64,000 bases of DNA from Marinomonas ushuaiensis DSM 15871 (GTDB lineage Bacteria; Pseudomonadota; Gammaproteobacteria; Pseudomonadales; Marinomonadaceae): positions 1 to 64,000 of the forward strand of contig NZ_JAMB01000013.1 in assembly GCF_000521805.1 (NCBI RefSeq), given 5' to 3'. Made by a program: the position numbers and the translations under genes. Below, piece by piece: positions 59,355 to 64,000 of this stretch (the first letter of the stretch is position 1; every line of letters starts with the position of its first letter). Below the pieces are notes generated by a model. The model ran no database searches and was not told the DNA's origin. It saw nothing but the letters and a program-made list of their open reading frames with translations.

Positions 59355-59421
59355 AGGTACAACCGATCCTTTATGCCGCGAAAGTCAAAAAGACTTTCTT
59401 ATATCTTTTTATAAGCGCCGC

Positions 59422-59430
59422 ATTATAACA
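59422..59430 (-). promoter_or_regulatory. gyrA: gyrA extended -10 promoter
   Basis: TGTTATAAT on the minus strand is a perfect extended -10 element, about 70 bp before the gyrA ATG. No -35 of good quality is seen at 17 bp. Supercoiling-responsive gyrA promoters often rely on the -10; that is only suggestive. Confidence 0.55.
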
Positions 59431-59444
59431 TAAGGAAATAAATA

Positions 59445-59466
59445 ACACCTCTTCAAGAAGGTGTTT
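59445..59466. repeat. Inverted repeat upstream of the gyrA -10
   Basis: AACACCT/AGGTGTT with an eight-base loop lies directly upstream of the gyrA -10. On the plus strand it is followed by TTTTGTT. It may be a protein-binding palindrome or a terminator for stray transcription. Confidence 0.45.
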
Positions 59467-59570
59467 TGTTACCCAATATTACATTTAGACGAAGCCACCT
59501 ATCCATTCAACTTCATTATGCCATCCAAGCCTCCCAACTAACCATCCTTAGATGTAAATCAAGTTAGCTA

Positions 59571-59600
59571 TTGGTCAGCTCATTAGGTTGGCGCTATACT
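59571..59600 (+). promoter_or_regulatory. ubiG: Candidate ubiG promoter
   Basis: TTGGTC and TATACT are 18 bp apart, with the -10 at 59595-59600, about 125 bp before the ubiG ATG. Confidence 0.5.
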
Positions 59601-59725
59601 AGAAAAAACAAGTTTCTTACAACCCCCTTAAACAGACACAAAGAAGCTTTAAAAAACACTCTAAGTAACCAAATACATCAGACACACGTTAATTTTCAGC
59701 CGCATATTAATGGAACCCATATAAA

Positions 59726-60448
59726 ATGACCAACCCACAACAAAACAATGTCGATCTAAATGAAGTTGCAAAGTTTGAAGCCCTAGCAAGCAAATGGTGG
59801 GACACAGAAAATGAATTCAAACCTCTCCATGACATCAACCCTTTGCGCACCAATTATGTTGACGAACGTGCCGCCGGACTAAACAACAAAAAAGTCATCG
59901 ATATCGGTTGTGGCGGCGGCATTTTATCAGAAGCTATGGCGAAGCTTGGCGCCAATGTAAAAGGCATAGACATGGGTGAAGCCCCTCTTGCAGTCGCTAA
60001 ATTACACCTAGAAGAGTCAAAACTTGATATCGATTATGAAAAAATTACCGCTGAAGAAATAGCACATCGCGAAGCGGGTCAATACGACGTCGTAACCTGC
60101 CTTGAAATGCTAGAGCACGTACCAGACCCAGCATCTGTTATCAAAGCCTGCATGACTCTTGTTAAACCGGGCGGACATGTATTTTTTTCAACCATTAACA
60201 GAAACCCAAAAGCGTATCTTTTTGCCATTATCGGAGCAGAATATATTCTTAATATGTTACCTAAAGGCACACACGATTATGCAAAATTCATCCAGCCTGC
60301 TGAACTAAATAACTACGCCAGATTGGCCGGTTTAGAAGTTCAACATATGACAGGCATGACCTACAACCCCCTGACAAAAACATACAAATTGAACGATAAA
60401 GACGTGTCTGTGAATTATCTAATGCACACTCAGAAACCCAAAGCCTAA
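59726..60448 (+). CDS. ubiG: Ubiquinone biosynthesis O-methyltransferase
   Basis: UbiG performs both O-methylations of ubiquinone synthesis. The 240 residues show [20 protein letters not shown], the SAM motif [29 protein letters not shown] and [16 protein letters not shown], all typical. It lies 20 bp before the SDR gene. In Pseudomonas a phosphatase gene (mupP/gph) lies between them; it is absent here. Confidence 0.97.
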   Translation: MTNPQQNNVDLNEVAKFEALASKWWDTENEFKPLHDINPLRTNYVDERAAGLNNKKVIDIGCGGGILSEAMAKLGANVKGIDMGEAPLAVAKLHLEESKLDIDYEKITAEEIAHREAGQYDVVTCLEMLEHVPDPASVIKACMTLVKPGGHVFFSTINRNPKAYLFAIIGAEYILNMLPKGTHDYAKFIQPAELNNYARLAGLEVQHMTGMTYNPLTKTYKLNDKDVSVNYLMHTQKPKA

Positions 60449-60468
60449 CAAAGGCACAAGGAGGAGAT

Positions 60469-61212
60469 ATGTTTCATTATCAAGCCCCAAGCCAACTACT
60501 AAAAGACAAAGTAATCCTCGTCACAGGGGCAGGTGATGGCATCGGAAAAACCGCAGCTATCACTTACGCAAAACATGGTGCAACCGTTATTTTACTTGGT
60601 CGCACCACAAAAAAACTCGACGCAGTTTATGACCTCATAGAAAAAAATAAATACCCTCAAGCCGCCATCGTCCCATTAAACCTTGATGGCGCTTCAGAGC
60701 ATGACTATCTAGCACTCTCCAACACTATTAAAAGTGAATTTGGCCAGCTTGATGGTATTCTTCATAATGCGAGTTTATTAGGTCAACGCACAACATTAAC
60801 AAACTACGACCCAGCCCTATTCGAACAAGTAATGCGCATCAACGTCACAAGTCAATTACTACTAAACCAAGCCTTACTCCCTCTAATGGAAAAAGCCGAA
60901 GACGCTTCCATTATCTTTACGTCTTCTGGCGTTGGTAGAACTGCAAGAGCTAATTGGGGCGCTTACGCTGTTTCAAAATTTGCAACCGAAGCTATGATGC
61001 AACTCTTCGCAAGCGAACTCGCGGAGATATCGCCAAATATCCGTGCAAATGCCATCAACCCCGGCGCAACCAGAACTAACATGCGCGCAGAAGCATTTCC
61101 AAAAGAAGACCCAAACACCCTACCCACTCCAGAAGACATCATGCCTCTCTACCTTTATTTAATGGGTAAAGACAGCCTGACAATTAACGGTCAATCACTC
61201 GACGCTCAGTAA
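60469..61212 (+). CDS. YciK-like short-chain dehydrogenase
   Basis: The 247 residues have the SDR cofactor motif VTGAGDGIGKTAA, LDGILHNAS, the catalytic Ser in IIFTSSGVGRTARA and YAVSK (YxxxK). The N-terminal FHYQAPSQLLKDKVILV matches the YciK group. The substrate is unknown. GGAGGAG precedes the ATG. It is co-transcribed with ubiG. Confidence 0.9.
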   Translation: MFHYQAPSQLLKDKVILVTGAGDGIGKTAAITYAKHGATVILLGRTTKKLDAVYDLIEKNKYPQAAIVPLNLDGASEHDYLALSNTIKSEFGQLDGILHNASLLGQRTTLTNYDPALFEQVMRINVTSQLLLNQALLPLMEKAEDASIIFTSSGVGRTARANWGAYAVSKFATEAMMQLFASELAEISPNIRANAINPGATRTNMRAEAFPKEDPNTLPTPEDIMPLYLYLMGKDSLTINGQSLDAQ

Positions 61213-61256
61213 AACTGAGCGCTAAATGCAATGGATAACTCAAAAGTCCATTGCAT
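61203..61256 (+). terminator. Tandem hairpins after the YciK-like gene
   Basis: CGCTCAG-TAAAA-CTGAGCG (61203-61221) overlaps the stop codon, and ATGCAATGGA/TCCATTGCAT (61226-61256) follows. Both stems are perfect but no T-run follows the second. Termination is plausible, not sure. Confidence 0.45.
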
Positions 61257-61286
61257 CTCATTATAAGCTTCAGTTAATCTAAATAG

Positions 61287-64000
61287 ATGAATCTCACTTT
61301 AAAAAAAGCAATACCCTATTTCATTCTATTTTCAACACTGATGTCACTTTCAGGCCATGCTGACGATACAAAGACAATCTCAACAACACCCACAGCAGAC
61401 AGAACAAAGCTCGATACAAATAACACGGAAGATAACGGTGTGAAAAACGACAGCGCTAACAATAACAATAACAATATGAGAGAGATTCTCAACAAAAGCC
61501 TGACAGACACAAACAACTACTACACAATAACACTACCAAACAAACTTAAAGTGCTACTAATAAGCGACCCTCAAGCAGAACGTTTTTCAGCCTCTTTATC
61601 TGTTAACGTGGGCAGTTTTCAGGATCCAGATCAACAACAAGGGCTTGCTCATTTTTTAGAACACATGCTTTTTTTAGGCACAGAAAAATACCCAGAATCC
61701 GGCGACTACCAGTCTTTCATAAACATAAATGGTGGCTCGCATAACGCCTATACAAGTACAGACACCACCAACTTTCATTTCGATATAAAGCCCGACGCAT
61801 ACGAAGGCGGACTAGACCGATTTTCTCAGTTCTTCACCACACCATTATTTAGCGAATCCCTCACTCAGCGAGAAAAAAACGCAGTAGACTCAGAGTACAA
61901 AGCGAAATTCAAAAATGAAAGTCGACGCAATAACCAAGCATTTAAAACACTTATTAACTCAGAACATCCATATAACCACTTCACAGTAGGCAATTTAGAC
62001 ACGCTAAAAGACCTCCCAAACAATCCACTAAGAGAACAGCTACTCACTCTTTATAAGCAGAATTATTTTGCCGAAAATATGGCATTGGTCTTGGTCGCAA
62101 ATCTATCATCAGATCGACTATCAACACTTGCTCATCAATATTTTTCAGACATTCCAAGCGGCACATTAAAAAACGAGGAACGCCACCCTACACTCATTCC
62201 AATTGGAAAACCTCGCCTACAATTTGTTCGCTCGCTTATCGACAACAACACTTTATCTTTTTATTATCAAATCGACCCTCAAAGTGACAACTACAAAACA
62301 CAGCCAACACGTTATTTATCTTATATTCTAGGCAATGAAAACAAAGGCTCTTTGTTTTCATCCTTGAAGTCAGAAGGGCTTATTAACAGCATTTCTGCCA
62401 GCACCAGCCCCGACTATGGTGACAATGCTTTTTTCTCTGTAAAAATGCACCTCACCAATGAAGGAATGGAAAAAATAGACATAGTCGCTAAACAACTATT
62501 TGCAACCATAACCCTATTAAGATCCTCTTCAATAAACCCTCTCTATCTTGACGAAGGCCTCAAACTTAGTCAGCTAATGTATAACAATCAAAGTTATGTT
62601 GACCCACAAACACTCGCCAGATCCTTGTCGTCCAGAATGTTAAAAATCCCAGTTGAAGATATATTAAGCAGCTTCCGTGTTGAGACAACAGCCAATAAGG
62701 AACAGGTAGCTCGTCTATTGCAACAACTCAATACTGAAAATTTATTAGTTCAAATTGCAACCAATAAAGATTTTCCCGAAAATTGGGCAGAAGAGCCTGT
62801 AATATGGAAAACAGAACCTTGGTATCAAAGCGAATACAGCAACAATGACTTTAGCCAATCCTTCTTAAATTTTGTCAACTTAGCTGTCACTAGCACTTAT
62901 GTAAGCCTGCCAGAAAAAAATAACTTCATTCCAGAATCATTGGATTTGATTGATGAAAAAGATGACATACCGTCTATCGTTTTCCAAAAAGAAGGCTTCA
63001 CCTATTGGAATAAATCTGATTCAAGCTTCAAAAAGCCCGTTGCCATGAACTTCGTCACAATACGCTTCGATCATGCGACCGACACACCAGAAAATATATT
63101 ATTAAACAGGTTATGGAGTCGGCTTTTTAACGACAGTGTCAGCGAGTCCACATACACTCCTTATGTCGCAGGGCTTGGTTTTAGCTTTTACCCGCATGCG
63201 AATGGCGCAACACTGCGCACAAATGGCTATTCCGATAAACAAGGCACCTATATTACTTGGCTCATTGATCAACTTTTCTTATTCCGACCGAGCATAGAAC
63301 GTTTTGAACTCGCTAAAAAGCAACTTGAGAAAGACCTTAGTAACCAAAAAAGTAGACAAGCATACAGCAATGCCAATTCAGCATTCAGCACACTAATTAC
63401 AAAAAGAAGTTTCACCACTAAAGAATTAGAAAAGGCCCTGACATCACTTTCATTAGAAGATTTATTGGCTTTTACAAAACAAGCCAGAGAGCACTTTGAT
63501 ATTGTTGGCTACAGCACTGGCAATATCACTAAAGAACAAACTGAAAAATTGGCACTCTCTCTTTATCAACGCTTTGACGGCCGTTTATTTCCAAGAACAC
63601 CAATAGAAATTGAAACTAAACATTTAACAGCTCAACAAAAACTACATTATCAATTTGATTCAACCAGTGATGATAACGTCGTGCTTTACACAATAATCAG
63701 TACTAGTACACAAAACCCAGAAACAACAAAAGAAGAGGCCATCACAGAAAAAGCGTATATTTCCATCCTTAAAAAGCTAATTAACAGCCCCTTTTATCAA
63801 GAACTCAGAACCGACAAGCAACTCGGCTATATTGTTGGAACACAAAATCTAAGCATACGAGACACGCCTATTTTAGGCTTATTAATTCAATCTCCAAACA
63901 AAGACACACTAACCATTATTAATGCCATGCAAATCTTTCTAAAAGCACAAGAAAACAGATTAAAAACACTTCCAGAAGAAGAGTTTAATACTGCCAAAAA
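61287..64000 (+). CDS. Insulinase-family (M16, pitrilysin-like) peptidase, cut by window end
   Basis: The frame stays open from the ATG at 61287 to the end (904 codons seen). The N-terminus is a Sec signal (PYFILFSTLMSLSGHA), followed by a polar Thr/Asn/Asp-rich linker with an Asn run (58-63), then the M16 domain with the inverted zinc motif HFLEH at residues 122-126 (AHFLEHMLFLGTEKYP) and DTTNFHFDIKPD. The later domains follow the pitrilysin plan with TDKQLGYIVGT near the window end. It is a periplasmic zinc protease that degrades peptides. A stop was not reached. Confidence 0.93.
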   Translation, partial: MNLTLKKAIPYFILFSTLMSLSGHADDTKTISTTPTADRTKLDTNNTEDNGVKNDSANNNNNNMREILNKSLTDTNNYYTITLPNKLKVLLISDPQAERFSASLSVNVGSFQDPDQQQGLAHFLEHMLFLGTEKYPESGDYQSFININGGSHNAYTSTDTTNFHFDIKPDAYEGGLDRFSQFFTTPLFSESLTQREKNAVDSEYKAKFKNESRRNNQAFKTLINSEHPYNHFTVGNLDTLKDLPNNPLREQLLTLYKQNYFAENMALVLVANLSSDRLSTLAHQYFSDIPSGTLKNEERHPTLIPIGKPRLQFVRSLIDNNTLSFYYQIDPQSDNYKTQPTRYLSYILGNENKGSLFSSLKSEGLINSISASTSPDYGDNAFFSVKMHLTNEGMEKIDIVAKQLFATITLLRSSSINPLYLDEGLKLSQLMYNNQSYVDPQTLARSLSSRMLKIPVEDILSSFRVETTANKEQVARLLQQLNTENLLVQIATNKDFPENWAEEPVIWKTEPWYQSEYSNNDFSQSFLNFVNLAVTSTYVSLPEKNNFIPESLDLIDEKDDIPSIVFQKEGFTYWNKSDSSFKKPVAMNFVTIRFDHATDTPENILLNRLWSRLFNDSVSESTYTPYVAGLGFSFYPHANGATLRTNGYSDKQGTYITWLIDQLFLFRPSIERFELAKKQLEKDLSNQKSRQAYSNANSAFSTLITKRSFTTKELEKALTSLSLEDLLAFTKQAREHFDIVGYSTGNITKEQTEKLALSLYQRFDGRLFPRTPIEIETKHLTAQQKLHYQFDSTSDDNVVLYTIISTSTQNPETTKEEAITEKAYISILKKLINSPFYQELRTDKQLGYIVGTQNLSIRDTPILGLLIQSPNKDTLTIINAMQIFLKAQENRLKTLPEEEFNTAK

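Larger units (their letters stand above)
59355..59725. other. 371-bp gyrA-ubiG divergent control region
   Basis: No gene is seen. It holds the gyrA extended -10, a hairpin at 59445-59466 and a ubiG promoter. I see no further motif. Confidence 0.7.

Overview
The window is a gene-dense, AT-leaning (roughly 40-43 % GC by eye) chromosomal segment of a marine-type gammaproteobacterium. The TyrA-AroA fusion followed by cmk and rpsA, the pheA-serC-gyrA order, the mrdA-rodA-mltB-rlpA-dacA-ybeD-lipB-lipA block and the Lap-type adhesin control genes point to Oceanospirillales/Pseudomonadales relatives. Marinomonas is my best guess, from family knowledge and not from a search. I see no rRNA, tRNA, insertion sequence, prophage or CRISPR array. 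The window ends inside an M16 peptidase gene.

Layout. 1-4.0 kb: a small Cys4 protein, a DUF2066 protein, purM-purN and a DUF3108 protein. 4.0-18.2 kb: a complete nitrate/nitrite assimilation island on the minus strand. NasT/NasS (sensor and antiterminator) come first, then nrtABC (uptake), a FAD/NAD reductase, nirB-nirD (nitrite reductase), nasA (nitrate reductase), a TrpD2/YbiB-like gene and mobA (cofactor maturation). Both nrtA and nasA are preceded by a sigma-54-type -24/-12 element and a leader ending in a strong terminator hairpin, which fits NtrC activation plus NasT antitermination. 18.4-26.3 kb: a CsgD/LuxR-like regulator, a LapB/LapC type I secretion pair, and LapD/LapG (c-di-GMP receptor and periplasmic protease), without the adhesin itself. 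26.3-30.5 kb: DTW protein, pdxJ, a divergent Tag-like glycosylase, a DsbA/FrnE protein, bfd and two bacterioferritin subunits. 30.6-37.2 kb: parC, an ABM-GNAT fusion, a 345-bp gap with a likely small RNA, aguB and speA. 37.3-48.2 kb: a twelve-gene minus-strand run, proA-nadD-rsfS-rlmH-mrdA-rodA-mltB-rlpA-dacA-ybeD-lipB-lipA (NAD, ribosome maturation, cell elongation, lipoylation). 48.4-49.4 kb: trmO and a small charged protein. 49.5-59.4 kb: gyrA, serC, pheA, tyrA-aroA, cmk, rpsA. 59.7-64 kb: ubiG, a YciK-like SDR and the M16 peptidase.

Most notable signals: (i) an AroA domain in the TyrA-AroA fusion that has lost many EPSP-synthase active-site residues; (ii) two A1/G4 hexaloop hairpins ahead of the nrtA terminator, with a related arrangement ahead of nasA; (iii) interleaved 8-bp inverted repeats in the rpsA leader with pseudoknot topology; (iv) two bacterioferritins with complementary losses (one without the heme Met, one without the ferroxidase residues); (v) an orphan plus-strand terminator suggesting an sRNA at about 34.1-34.3 kb; and (vi) a 24-bp tandem duplication that creates a six-codon minicistron between pdxJ and the DTW gene.
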